Assembly: GCA_016933175.1 (NCBI GenBank)
Contig: JAFGBK010000054.1
Span: 1-63,500, forward strand
Direction: 5' to 3'
Length of the DNA: 63,500 bases
Origin: Candidatus Krumholzibacteriota bacterium
GTDB lineage: Bacteria; Krumholzibacteriota; Krumholzibacteriia; JACNKJ01
Shown here in pieces: positions 16,648-25,142 of this stretch. A program made the position numbers and the translations under genes. The notes under the pieces were generated by a model that saw only the letters and a program-made list of their open reading frames with translations, ran no database searches and was not told the DNA's origin. How positions within the stretch are numbered: position 1 is the first letter of the stretch; each line of letters begins with the position of its first letter.

Positions 16648-17870
16648 TGGCCTGGCACCAGGTGGCGTCCGACGAGCGCATCGAGACCATCGCCGAGCGC
16701 TACGGCCTGACCCCCGATGAGCTCCTCGACCTGATGACGCCGCTGGGCGAGACCAACCGCGAGGGCCTCGGGCGCGACGAGGCCTACCCCGGCGAGCATG
16801 TCTGGGTGCCCGACCCGCCCGAGGACGAGGACCGCGGCGGCACGGACGAGGAGTCGGGCACCGGCGATCGCGTGCGCGACGTCGTCCACGCCGCCGGCGG
16901 CACCGAGGCCGACGTCGCCGATGCCGGTGGCGGCTCGGGCGGCGGCGGGACCGGCGGAGCCGTGACGATCACCGTGACCAGCCCCCCCTGGGAGCGACCC
17001 GACCTCAACCAGTGGCTGCGCTGGCAGGAGGGCCTGAGCTCCCGGCACGCCGACCGCATCTCCGCCAACGACGAGGCCCTGTACTGCGCCCGCGCCTACG
17101 GCGAGCGCATCCTCTGGCACTGGGGGGGGATCCACGGCCGGACGTGGTCCTTCGGCGCCGAGACCACGCACAACCTGCCCATGGGCACTGGGCTGTGGCG
17201 CTGCTGCCTGGGTCGCACCGACATCAGTGCGGCCGACGCCCTGCGCATCTACCGCGAGCAGAACCGGGGGCACCTGCCGGGAACGGACCGGCTCGGCGAC
17301 GGCGGCGTGCGCTACGCGGCCTTCCGCAACTACCTGCGCTCGGTGGGCGAGGACGACGCCATGGCCGCGGCCTTCTCCTGGTCCACCAGCGGTTCGCCCG
17401 TGGGACAGGATGTTTCCGAGTGGGGGCGCACCCTGGACCCTCAAACGCCCTACTACGCGCCCGTGGCGCGCATCCGCAATCTGCTGGCGCGCAACGCCAC
17501 CCTGCCCCAGACCTGGGTGGACGCGCCGCTCCAGGCCCAGCTCGACGTGACGGAGATCCTGTTCGGCATCCTGGCCCGCGGCACGCGCCACGCGCTGGGC
17601 GCGGGAGTGGGCGTCACCACCAGCCACCTGGACGGCATCCTGGGCGGCATGCGCGGCGACTCGTCGACCGGGCACCGCGCCTTCCCGCACATCAACGTGT
17701 CGGAGTTCCACCGCACCGCGCGCCTGTCGGGCGCGCAGATGATCCGCGACCGGCTCAGCAGCACCCGCGTGGACGTCTACGACCGCATCCTGGAGATCAT
17801 GGACATCTGCATCCGGCGTTACCCGCTGCGCCACCTCGACGACTCCGCGACGCTGCGCAGCCGCGGCTGA
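16647..17870 (+). CDS. LysM-like protein with unrecognised C-terminal domain (candidate effector)
   Basis: A 407-residue protein without a signal peptide. Residues 1-55 resemble LysM (S-D-E-R-I-E-T-I-A-E-R-Y-G-L, then P-G-E-H-V-W-V-P). An acidic and glycine-rich linker runs to about 115. The remaining 290 residues form an unfamiliar domain rich in Trp, His and Arg, with W-H-W-G-G-I-H-G-R-T-W and a helical C-terminus. The modular layout (binding module, flexible linker, variable C-terminal domain) is that of exported toxins or hydrolases, but no catalytic motif is identifiable and no immunity gene follows. Function unknown. Confidence 0.65.
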   Translation: MAWHQVASDERIETIAERYGLTPDELLDLMTPLGETNREGLGRDEAYPGEHVWVPDPPEDEDRGGTDEESGTGDRVRDVVHAAGGTEADVADAGGGSGGGGTGGAVTITVTSPPWERPDLNQWLRWQEGLSSRHADRISANDEALYCARAYGERILWHWGGIHGRTWSFGAETTHNLPMGTGLWRCCLGRTDISAADALRIYREQNRGHLPGTDRLGDGGVRYAAFRNYLRSVGEDDAMAAAFSWSTSGSPVGQDVSEWGRTLDPQTPYYAPVARIRNLLARNATLPQTWVDAPLQAQLDVTEILFGILARGTRHALGAGVGVTTSHLDGILGGMRGDSSTGHRAFPHINVSEFHRTARLSGAQMIRDRLSSTRVDVYDRILEIMDICIRRYPLRHLDDSATLRSRG

Positions 17871-17920
17871 ACCGACGACGACGCCCCGCGACCGGGACCC
17901 GCACCATTCCGCAAACAACG

Positions 17921-17950
17921 AAAAGGGCCCGCGCCAAGAAGCGCGGACCC
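17921..17950 (-). terminator. intrinsic terminator of the secreted protein gene
   Basis: On the minus strand GGGTCCGCGC pairs with GCGCGGGCCC (one mismatch) over a 6-base loop and is followed by TTTT. It lies 29 bases past the stop of the gene at 17979, and may also stop plus-strand read-through from the cassette. Confidence 0.65.
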
Positions 17951-17978
17951 CGGCGTTGCAGGATGCTCGCCTCAGAAA

Positions 17979-18503
17979 TCAGTAAAGGCTCTTGACGCAG
18001 GACCAGGATGAATCCTGGACCGGCGTGCCGCACAGGACGAAGGGAAGTTCACCCGAGACCGTGTGGGGTTCGGCGCCGAAGACGTCGCCTTCCTGTGTCC
18101 AGCCGATGGTCACCGGACCGCATTCGCAGGCGGTGGTGATCAGGACCTCCACGTAGAAGGTGCAGCAGTAATCCTGGTAGATCTCTCCCCAGCCGCCGTC
18201 GCCATCCATGAAGGCCGCCGTCCAGATGGGGTCGTTGACGAAGTTGAACAACGCCCCTATGCCGCCGTCGTTGTACGAGCCGCCGAGCACCTCGAAGCAC
18301 TCGGGGAACGTGAAGATGACGTTGGACGTCCACTCGTTGTCCGGGCTGTGGTTGCAGGCGTAGAACTCGAAGGTCACGGTCTCGCCTGGGTTGGCGGTGG
18401 TGGGCGCGATGAGATCGACGGTGCAGCCCGTCATGCTGCGGTCGGCCATCACCGGGCCGGCCATCAGTGCCATGAGGGCGACGAGCATTAGTAATCGCTT
18501 CAT
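17979..18503 (-). CDS. secreted Ig-like protein with C-terminal WSCVKSLY tail
   Basis: A 174-residue exported protein. ATG 18503 has GGAGG nine bases upstream and gives a clean signal peptide (M-K-R-L-L, cleavage after G-P-V-M-A). The mature part looks like a single beta-sandwich of the DUF11/CARDB type (N-P-G-E-T-V-T-F-E-F), with seven cysteines likely forming disulfides. It ends D-S-S-W-S-C-V-K-S-L-Y, the same tail as the proteins at 3175 and 63004, though the rest is unrelated. Monocistronic, with its own promoter and terminator. Confidence 0.8.
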   Translation of the reverse strand: MKRLLMLVALMALMAGPVMADRSMTGCTVDLIAPTTANPGETVTFEFYACNHSPDNEWTSNVIFTFPECFEVLGGSYNDGGIGALFNFVNDPIWTAAFMDGDGGWGEIYQDYCCTFYVEVLITTACECGPVTIGWTQEGDVFGAEPHTVSGELPFVLCGTPVQDSSWSCVKSLY

Positions 18504-18634
18504 AAGGAGAGACCTCCCACTGGTGCGCGCGGCAGTGCCGCTCGGCATGATAGTCATGGGGGATGAGACCTGGTGGTGTCCGCGCCGAGGATCCGTGCCC
18601 GCCCGCGCGGGCGGCCCGCAGGGGAGAAGGTGCG

Positions 18635-18664
18635 ATTATACCGCTTGCGGCGGCGCGGAGTCAA
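18635..18664 (-). promoter_or_regulatory. sigma-70-type promoter for the secreted protein at 17979
   Basis: On the minus strand TTGACT, 18 bases and TATAAT, the best promoter match in the window. It predicts a start near 18628 and a leader of about 125 bases. Confidence 0.6.
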
Positions 18665-18690
18665 CATGGCCGCGCCGCCGCCGCGCAAGC
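18643..18690. promoter_or_regulatory. inverted repeat overlapping the 18635 promoter
   Basis: GCTTGC plus GGCGGCGCGG (18643-18658) pairs with CCGCGCCGCC (18670-18679) and GCAAGC (18685-18690), with a 5-base bulge. The left arm fills the spacer and the right arm lies upstream of the -35, a position suited to an operator. Confidence 0.35.
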
Positions 18691-18756
18691 CGTCCGCGGG
18701 CCGCACTCGCGTGCCGGAACGCGGCGCGTCGGCCACAAAGACCGGCGAAACGAAGC

Positions 18757-18783
18757 GGGCGGGGCCGCCAAGCGGCCCCGCCC
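18757..18783 (-). terminator. terminator-like hairpin after ftcD
   Basis: A perfect 12-base stem (GGGCGGGGCCGC with its complement) over a 3-base loop, about 60 bases past the ftcD stop. The minus-strand sequence after it is only moderately T-rich (GCTTCGTTTCG). The 340-base gap 18504-18843 otherwise holds only the promoter and dyad noted above. Confidence 0.45.
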
Positions 18784-18843
18784 CGTTCTCACCCTTGACC
18801 GGCCCCGGTTTGGCTGGCGCCACCTGGGGCCTGGGAGTGACGC

Positions 18844-20544
18844 CTAGAGGTTCTTCTCCACCGCCGCGAGGCATCGGTCGTGGATCGCCTGCGCCTCGGC
18901 CAGGATGGCGTCGGCCTTGGCGCGCCACTCCGCGCGGAAGGCCTCGTCCTCGATGCCGGCGAGGTTGATTCGCACGTTGTAGTAGGCGCCGCGCACGGCG
19001 GCCAGGCCCAGCATGGCGCCCACGCCCGCGTCCGAGGCGCTGTTGGTGTTGCCCTTCTCGGCCACGGGCTCGCAGAACCTCAGCGCCTCGAGCGCCAGCT
19101 CCATCACCGAGAAGGGAACGCGCGTGGCGCCCTTGGTGGCCTCCTGGACGGCCGCGCTGCGCGCGGCCTTTTCCTCGTCGGTCTGCTTGGGCAGCTTGAA
19201 GGCCGCCATGACCTGGTTGAAGGCCTCGGTGTCCTCGTCCACCTTCTGCTCCAGCTTCTCGCGCAGGGCGTCGGCGTCCTTGACCATGTCGGCCATGGCG
19301 CCCTCCACGGCCGCGTACTTCTTGCCGCGGGTCAGCCGCGCCACCATGGCGGCCAGGCCCGCCGCCAGGGCGCCGCAGAGGGCCGACACGCTGCCGCCGC
19401 CGGGCGCCGGCGCGCTGGAGCTGAGCACCTCGGTGAACTCGGCCACCCCCAGGCCCATGAGCGGCCCCGGCGGCGCGGGCGGCAGGGCGCTGGGCGAGGC
19501 CGTGCCCTTCTCGATCATCACCTCGATGACCTTCTCCTCCAGCTTGAAGGGGTAGAGGTCGTTGAGGCCCAGGTAATCCACGGCCAGGAGCATCTGGTCC
19601 CACTCGCTGTCGGGCAGCATCTTGCCCGCGTCCTCGCAGTGGAAGCGCGCCGCGTCCAGCAGGGCCTGCTTGGGCACCACGCCGACGATCTCGCTGCCGC
19701 GCACCTCCAGGCCCGGCACCTTGGCGGCCAGGCGCTTGACCTCCTCGAAGGCCGTGTGCAGGCCCACCTGCGTGTAGTCCAGCAGGTTCATGCTCACCTG
19801 GGCCGTGCCGGCGTCGTACATCATGCCCGCGGCCTGCGTGGTGGGCAGGGTGCCGGGCACCTTGACGGCCTGGCCGTCCGCGTCGCGGACGATCTCGCCG
19901 TCCTCGTCGCGCTGGGATCGCCCGCTCTCGCGGATGTCCAGGGCGATGCTGTGGGCCTTCTTCTTGTCGGCGCTGTTCATGTTGATGTTGTAGGCGATGA
20001 GGATCTGCCGGCAGCCGGTCACCGTGACGCCGCTCCTGGGCACGAAGACCTGCGGCCCGTAGTCGGGCTTGAAGTCCGGGTCCTTCATCTTCTCGGGCAG
20101 GGCCTCGTACTGGCCCTTGCGAATGTCCGGCATGCGCACGCGGTCGGGCCGCTGGGCGCTCTTGGCGTAGAGGTAGACCGGGATGCCCAGCTCCTCGCCC
20201 ACGCGCTTGCCCAGGCGGTGGGACAGCTCGATGCAGTCCTCCCAGGTGGCCTCCTGGATGGGGATGAAGGGCACCACGTCGGCGGCCCCCTGGCGGGGGT
20301 GCTCGCCCGTGTGCTTGGTCATGTCGATGAGCTGGACGCCGGCCTTGACGGCCTGGAAGGCCGCCTCGAACACGGAGTCGGGATCGCCCACGAGGGTGTA
20401 GACGGTGCGGTTGAAGTCCGCCCCCGGATCCACGTCCAGCAGGCGCGCGCCCGCCACCTTGCGGACGGCGTCGGCGATGCCCTGGATGATGCGGCGGCTC
20501 CGCCCCTCGCTGAAGTTGGGGACGCACTCGATGATCTTGCCCAT
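18844..20544 (-). CDS. ftcD: bifunctional glutamate formimidoyltransferase / formimidotetrahydrofolate cyclodeaminase
   Basis: FtcD moves the formimino group from formiminoglutamate to tetrahydrofolate and then releases ammonia to give methenyl-THF, linking histidine breakdown to one-carbon metabolism. The 566-residue fusion has the transferase domain at about 1-330 (I-E-C-V-P-N-F-S-E-G-R, T-G-E-H-P-R-Q-G-A-A-D-V-V-P-F) and the helical cyclodeaminase at about 375-566 (S-S-A-P-A-P-G-G-G-S-V-S-A). ATG 20544 has AGGAGG upstream. No other hut gene is adjacent. Confidence 0.95.
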   Translation of the reverse strand: MGKIIECVPNFSEGRSRRIIQGIADAVRKVAGARLLDVDPGADFNRTVYTLVGDPDSVFEAAFQAVKAGVQLIDMTKHTGEHPRQGAADVVPFIPIQEATWEDCIELSHRLGKRVGEELGIPVYLYAKSAQRPDRVRMPDIRKGQYEALPEKMKDPDFKPDYGPQVFVPRSGVTVTGCRQILIAYNINMNSADKKKAHSIALDIRESGRSQRDEDGEIVRDADGQAVKVPGTLPTTQAAGMMYDAGTAQVSMNLLDYTQVGLHTAFEEVKRLAAKVPGLEVRGSEIVGVVPKQALLDAARFHCEDAGKMLPDSEWDQMLLAVDYLGLNDLYPFKLEEKVIEVMIEKGTASPSALPPAPPGPLMGLGVAEFTEVLSSSAPAPGGGSVSALCGALAAGLAAMVARLTRGKKYAAVEGAMADMVKDADALREKLEQKVDEDTEAFNQVMAAFKLPKQTDEEKAARSAAVQEATKGATRVPFSVMELALEALRFCEPVAEKGNTNSASDAGVGAMLGLAAVRGAYYNVRINLAGIEDEAFRAEWRAKADAILAEAQAIHDRCLAAVEKNL

Positions 20545-20809
20545 CGCGACCTCCTGCAGCGCTGTCTCCACCGGCGTCGCGGCGCCGGGTCGTCTCGGCA
20601 CGAGTGGGACAGGATAGGCCATGCCCGGCGTTGTTTCCAGCCCCGCGTGGCACGCCGCCGCGCGCCACGGCGGGCGGCAGCGAGGCATTCCGGCGATCAA
20701 AGGCCGCGGCGGCGCGGCAGCGCCGCGCGTTGCGCGATCCGCGGTCGCTGGAAAGCCCTTGAACCGCGCCACGCGCCAGGCCGATATTGACGGGGTGGAA
20801 GGGGGATCC

Positions 20810-22423
20810 ATGGCGCCTCGCCAAAGCCTGCCCGCCGCCCTCGCGACGGCCCTGCTCCTGCTGGCCGCCGCCTGCTCCGACGAGCCCGCCGGGCCCGACG
20901 ACAGCGGCACCATCACGCCGGCCTACATCCTCCAGACCGGGCCCCGCCGCCAGTCCGAGGCCTTCGGCTGGGCGCTCGCGGCCGGGCCGCTGGTGCGCGG
21001 CGGAACCTCCCACGCCGAGACCTACGCGATCCCGCGCCGACCCTTCCGCACGCGCGTGGAGCGCACCGTCAGCCAGGACGGCGCCGCCTGGCGCCACGAC
21101 TGGACCCTGGGCCCCGACACCGGCCCCGTCCTGCGTGCCGCCTTCGCCAAGGAGGACGGCGGCGCCTGGGCCTGGGCGCGAACCGGCTGGGGCGAGCTCG
21201 ACCTGAGGCACGACCTGGCGCCCGCGTACAGCGAGGCCTTCCTCATCGATCCGCGCGGACCCCTGGGCTTTGCCTTCCTGGGCTGGGCCTGGGAGGACGC
21301 GGGCCGCCCGGACAGCCTGGACCTCCACGTCGCCTTGCTGGCCACGCCTGGCGGGGCGCCGAACACGGCGGCCGTCCGTCTCCACTACGACGGGCCGATC
21401 AGCAGTCGCGCCCTGCCCGCGCCTTCGGGCGGCCTTCCCACCGGCGAGCGCGAGATCGCCCTCGAGGCCTTCCACATGGCGCTGGGCGACGATCCCCTCT
21501 ACTTCAAGCTCATGGCCGACCACTTCCCCACGCCCTACGTGGCCTGGTGGGAGCGGGACGGCGTTTACCTGCAGTTCTGGGGCGAGGAGCCCCCCGACCT
21601 GTCGGACCAGGACTTCGATCCCGCCTTCCCCGGCCCCGCCGGCTACACCGTGCAGACCTCCGTCGTCGCCGCCGGCGACCTGACCCTCGCCGTGGAGCGC
21701 CGGCTGCCCGACGGCGCGGGCCCCTTCCCGACGGCCCTGCTCATGGCCGACGACGGCCCCGCGGACCGTGACGACGCCGCCCTCTTCGGGCACCTGGCCC
21801 ACGATCTGGCCACGGCCGGCTGGCTGGTCTACCGCTGGGACAAGGGGGGCACGGGACTGTCCACGGGGGACCTGGACTCCCTGGACCTGGGCGGGCGCCG
21901 GCGCGCCCTGGAGGCCGTCTGGCAGGCGGCGGCCCTGGACGCCGACGCCGATCCGGCGCGGCGCGTCCTCGTCGGCCACGGCGAGGGGGCGGCCCTGGCC
22001 CTCGAGCGGGCCGCGGACGACCCCGGCGTGGCCGGCGTCGTCGCCCTGGCGCCCCTGCTCTACGATCCCGACCGACTGCCCGACATCCCCGAGGCCGAGC
22101 TGGCCGCGGGCGACTGGATCGACTTCCTGGGGCTCGACTGCTTCGTGGACAAGCACCGCGACCTGCTGGACTTCGACGGCGCCGACTTCCTCCCCGCGGT
22201 CACCTGCCCCGTGGCGCTCTACTACGGCGACGCCGATTCCCGCGCGCCCGTGGCCGATCTGGAGGCCCAGGCGGCCCTTCTCGCCGCCGCCGATCTCGAT
22301 GCCATGTCCTTTCCGGGCCTGGACCACTGGCTGAACAACGGCCGCGCCGACGACCCGCCCGCGCCGGAACTGGTCGCGCGCATCCTCGACTGGCTGGCTC
22401 AGGAGTTCCCGGACGAGCTCTGA
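20810..22423 (+). CDS. lipoprotein with alpha/beta-hydrolase fold lacking the nucleophile serine
   Basis: A 537-residue lipoprotein (lipobox L-A-A-A-C at about 19-23) with an N-terminal beta-rich domain (about 40-290) and a C-terminal alpha/beta-hydrolase domain. The latter has Y-R-W-D-K-G-G-T-G-L-S, a nucleophile-elbow region V-G-H-G-E-G-A, Y-Y-G-D-A-D-S-R-A-P-V and L-D-H-W-L-N at the acid and histidine positions. The elbow reads G-H-G-E-G instead of G-H-S-x-G, so the usual serine is Gly and classical esterase activity is doubtful. RBS AAGGGGGA. Its 3' end overlaps the convergent gene by 25 bases. Confidence 0.78.
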   Translation: MAPRQSLPAALATALLLLAAACSDEPAGPDDSGTITPAYILQTGPRRQSEAFGWALAAGPLVRGGTSHAETYAIPRRPFRTRVERTVSQDGAAWRHDWTLGPDTGPVLRAAFAKEDGGAWAWARTGWGELDLRHDLAPAYSEAFLIDPRGPLGFAFLGWAWEDAGRPDSLDLHVALLATPGGAPNTAAVRLHYDGPISSRALPAPSGGLPTGEREIALEAFHMALGDDPLYFKLMADHFPTPYVAWWERDGVYLQFWGEEPPDLSDQDFDPAFPGPAGYTVQTSVVAAGDLTLAVERRLPDGAGPFPTALLMADDGPADRDDAALFGHLAHDLATAGWLVYRWDKGGTGLSTGDLDSLDLGGRRRALEAVWQAAALDADADPARRVLVGHGEGAALALERAADDPGVAGVVALAPLLYDPDRLPDIPEAELAAGDWIDFLGLDCFVDKHRDLLDFDGADFLPAVTCPVALYYGDADSRAPVADLEAQAALLAAADLDAMSFPGLDHWLNNGRADDPPAPELVARILDWLAQEFPDEL

Positions 22424-22959
22424 CGACGCTCCTGCCACCGCAGCCAGCGCGACGCCCCGCGATAGAGCCAGATCGATCCCAGCGCCACATAGGCGAGCAG
22501 CAGGACCGCCGACGCGTAGGTGTCCCAGCCCAGGGTGGCCCGCCGGCCGTAGGAAACCTGGATGACCCGGAAGGTGAGGTTGAGCATGAAGACGAGCAGG
22601 GCGCTCTTGGCCAGGAGGAGATAGAGGGTGAGCAGTCGATCCACGGCCGCGGCGGCCACGCCCTCCAGGACCCGGCCGCGCAGCCGCGGGCGGCGGCGGG
22701 CCGACCGCCCGACGAGGCTCAGAACCGTGTAGGCGAGGGTGGCCAGGGCCGGCAACGTGAAGAACCCCAGCGTCTTGGGAGTCCAGGCCGAGGGTTCGCC
22801 GCCCAGCCGGAAGGCGCCGGGCAGCGACTCGGGCAGGCGGGGATAGTGGGCGACGCTCAGCGCCCAGATGAGCGCGAGGACGGCCAGGGGCAGCAGCTCG
22901 AAGCGCCCCGGGCGCAGCGGCCGCGCCGCCGGGCCGGATCCGGCGGGGTGTTCTGCCAT
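22399..22959 (-). CDS. DUF1648-like integral membrane protein
   Basis: A 186-residue inner-membrane protein with about four hydrophobic segments. The first loop has L-P-E-S-L-P-G-A-F-R-L-G-G-E-P-S-A-W, close to the L-P-x-x-I-P-x-H-x-N-x-x-G pattern of DUF1648 proteins such as SdpI and YhdP-like regulators. Function is unknown in most members; SdpI gives immunity to a toxin. It lies 21 bases upstream of nothing obvious and just downstream of xseB on the same strand, so it may be the last gene of the xseA-xseB transcript. Confidence 0.65.
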   Translation of the reverse strand: MAEHPAGSGPAARPLRPGRFELLPLAVLALIWALSVAHYPRLPESLPGAFRLGGEPSAWTPKTLGFFTLPALATLAYTVLSLVGRSARRRPRLRGRVLEGVAAAAVDRLLTLYLLLAKSALLVFMLNLTFRVIQVSYGRRATLGWDTYASAVLLLAYVALGSIWLYRGASRWLRWQERRQSSSGNS

Positions 22960-22980
22960 GACGAAGGCCTCGGAAGGGGT

Positions 22981-23217
22981 CTATTCCTCTTCTTCGTCCT
23001 CCGCGGGCAGCTCCTTCAGGACCTTTTCCACTTCCATCTCGGTGGCGTGGATCTTCTCGCGGCAGTGGCGCACCAGTTCGGCGGCGCGCCGCACCCGGAG
23101 GGCGAGGCCGTCCAGGTCGCTCTCCTCGGCCTCCAGCTCCGCGAGGATGCGCTCCAGGTCCGCCATGGCCTCCTCGTAGCCCAGCTCGGCCACGGGTTTC
23201 TCCTTCTTGGCCGTCAT
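22981..23217 (-). CDS. xseB: exodeoxyribonuclease VII small subunit
   Basis: The 78-residue partner of XseA in exonuclease VII, which degrades single-stranded DNA to short oligonucleotides. It shows Y-E-E-A-M-A-D-L-E-R-I-L-A-E-L-E, the conserved helical hairpin, and an acidic tail (E-D-E-E-E-E). ATG 23217 has AAGGAGG upstream and overlaps the xseA stop by four bases (ATGA), so translation is coupled. Confidence 0.93.
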   Translation of the reverse strand: MTAKKEKPVAELGYEEAMADLERILAELEAEESDLDGLALRVRRAAELVRHCREKIHATEMEVEKVLKELPAEDEEEE

Positions 23218-24704
23218 GTTCCTCCTTCCCCACACCGGGCTGGCTTCGTGCCGCCCGGCGGTGCGTGGCCGGCGGCTCCGCCGTCCTCCTCGATGCGTAC
23301 CTGCTCCACGCGGCTGTCGACCCGGCCCCCGGCCAGGCGCGTCATCAGGATCTCCCCGGGAGCGACCTGGTCCGCGGCGCGCAGCAGCCGTCCCCGCCCG
23401 TCCCGCGTGATGGAGAAGCCGCGCTCCAGGACCCGCGCCGGGTCCAGCAGACGCAGGCGTTCGGCGCCGTGGTCCAGCTCGCGGCGCGAGCCGGCCAGGC
23501 GAGCCGCCGCAAGGCGGGGCAGCCCGCTCGCGCGCCGGACGAGATCCGCGGCCGCGAGAGACAGGGGGGAACGCGCTGTCCGGGCCAGGCGCTCCGCTCG
23601 GAAGGCCAGACCGGGCCGTGCCAGGCGCAGGGGATGCCGGGCCGCCGCCGGCAGGGTCGCCGCCCGGGCGCCCAGGCGCGCTCGTTCGCGGCCCAGGCGC
23701 TCGCCGCCCGCCATGCGCAGCCGGTGGATTTGGCCCTCCAGGCCCCGGCCGGCGCGCTCCAGGCGCCGGGCGGCCTCCAGGCGCAGCTCGCGGGCCAGGG
23801 CCTCCATGCCCGCCAGCCAGTCCTCCACGCGCTGGACCAGGAACTGAGCCACCGCCGTGGGGGTCTTGAGGGCCGTGTGGGCCACCTCGTCGGCGATGGA
23901 GCGGTCGATCTCGTGGCCGATCCCCGTCAGGACGGGCAGCGGGCTGGCGGCGATGGCCCGGGCCAGGCCCTCGGAGTCGAAACCCTGGAGATCGCTGCGG
24001 CTGCCGCCCCCGCGGATGAGCACCAGGGCATCCAGCTCCGCCGCCCGGCGGCCCAGGCTCGCCAGGGCGGCCAGCATGTCCCCCTCCTGCTCGGGCCCCT
24101 GGACGCGCGCGTCGCGGCAGAGGACGCGGAAGCCGACGCCCGCCAGGCCGAGCTCCTTGAGGAAGTCGTGGTAGGCGGCGCTCTCCAGGCTGGTGATCAG
24201 GCCCAGGCGCAGGGGCACGGCCGGCAAGGCGAGCGACCTGTTGCGATCAAGCAGCCCCTCGGCGGTCAGGAGCCGCAGGACGCGCTCGCGGTCCAGGCGC
24301 TGGGCGCCCAGGCTGGCCTCCACGTCGATGCTCTCCACCTGCAGGGAGAGCCGGCCGCCCTGGGCCCACCAGTTGACGGAGACCTCGAGAAAGAGCTGCT
24401 GATCGTCCAGGGCGCCCTCGGGTCCGCCGAGGACGGCGACGTCCGCCTGCAGCCGGGCACGCAGCCCGCGCCAGAGGACCGCCGCGATCTTGGCCAGGCT
24501 TCGGTCGGGATCGGCAGGATCGCGCTCCTCGAGCTCGAAGTAGACGTGGCCGCCGCGGCGCCAGCTCCGCTGGAACCCCGTGACGAAGCCCTGGATGCGG
24601 AACACGCCCGGGAAGAGGACCCGCAAGCCGGCGCCCACGCGCTCGTTGAACTCGGAGACGCGCAGGGCGCGGGGCTCGTCGAAGAGATCGGGCTGGGGGC
24701 TCAT
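23214..24704 (-). CDS. xseA: exodeoxyribonuclease VII large subunit
   Basis: Catalytic subunit of exonuclease VII. The 496-residue protein has the N-terminal OB fold (about 14-115, V-S-E-F-N-E-R-V), the catalytic domain with G-L-I-T-S-L-E-S-A-A-Y-H-D-F, D-A-R-V-Q-G, L-I-R-G-G-G-S-R-S-D-L and G-I-G-H-E-I-D-R-S-I-A-D, and a long arginine-rich coiled-coil region that binds the small subunit. The coiled-coil part is unusually rich in Ala/Arg, fitting the genome's GC content. First gene of the operon. Confidence 0.95.
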   Translation of the reverse strand: MSPQPDLFDEPRALRVSEFNERVGAGLRVLFPGVFRIQGFVTGFQRSWRRGGHVYFELEERDPADPDRSLAKIAAVLWRGLRARLQADVAVLGGPEGALDDQQLFLEVSVNWWAQGGRLSLQVESIDVEASLGAQRLDRERVLRLLTAEGLLDRNRSLALPAVPLRLGLITSLESAAYHDFLKELGLAGVGFRVLCRDARVQGPEQEGDMLAALASLGRRAAELDALVLIRGGGSRSDLQGFDSEGLARAIAASPLPVLTGIGHEIDRSIADEVAHTALKTPTAVAQFLVQRVEDWLAGMEALARELRLEAARRLERAGRGLEGQIHRLRMAGGERLGRERARLGARAATLPAAARHPLRLARPGLAFRAERLARTARSPLSLAAADLVRRASGLPRLAAARLAGSRRELDHGAERLRLLDPARVLERGFSITRDGRGRLLRAADQVAPGEILMTRLAGGRVDSRVEQVRIEEDGGAAGHAPPGGTKPARCGEGGT

Positions 24705-25142
24705 GGGCGCAGGCTATGCGATCGGCGGGCGCCGCGCAAGGCGGCCGGGAGCACGACGCAGTTGCGCCCGGCGTGGCCGTCCTCTATCTTTCCGCAAGCC
24801 GGAACGGTTTCTTCCCAGCACTCCCAGACATCGCGACAGGCCGGACTGGCGCCCCTGCTTCGACCCGGTTTCGTGCTGCTCGGCCAGAGGCGCCCATAGG
24901 CCCTCTCAAACCTACTCCTCTTGAAGCTCCGCGTTTGATGGAATATCAGGTGCCCTGAGCCGGGCGGCACCTCTTGTTATCCCTTTGCATGATGAAAGAT
25001 GTGAAGATTGAAATATAGATTCCCGTCCCTGCTTCGGCGAAAAAATGAACGGAATTTAGGGATTATCTCTTGCGATTAATCCTCTATTGTCCAATACTAC
25101 TGCGAAACCTCGCGTCGCCATTCACAAAAAGGATGGGAACAC
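24705..25142. other. 438-base intergenic region, AT-rich on its right half
   Basis: Divergent spacer between xseA and the zinc-finger gene. The left half is ordinary GC-rich DNA with no gene I can support. From about 24950 to 25140 the composition drops sharply in GC, standing out from its surroundings. A promoter-like TTGCGA, 17 bases and AATACT lies at 25070-25098. Confidence 0.5.
25070..25098 (+). promoter_or_regulatory. putative promoter for the zinc-finger/H1-like gene
   Basis: TTGCGA and AATACT with a 17-base spacer predict a start near 25105 and a leader of about 38 bases to ATG 25143. The AT-rich surroundings support promoter function. Confidence 0.35.

Noticed and set aside
18554-23233. 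1,559-codon minus-strand frame across ftcD and the hydrolase
   Set aside because: Repetitive Arg/Gly/Pro composition and overlap with well-supported ftcD and lipoprotein genes.
24716-24958. Short open frames upstream of the zinc-finger gene
   Set aside because: No ribosome site, no recognisable product, different composition from real genes.
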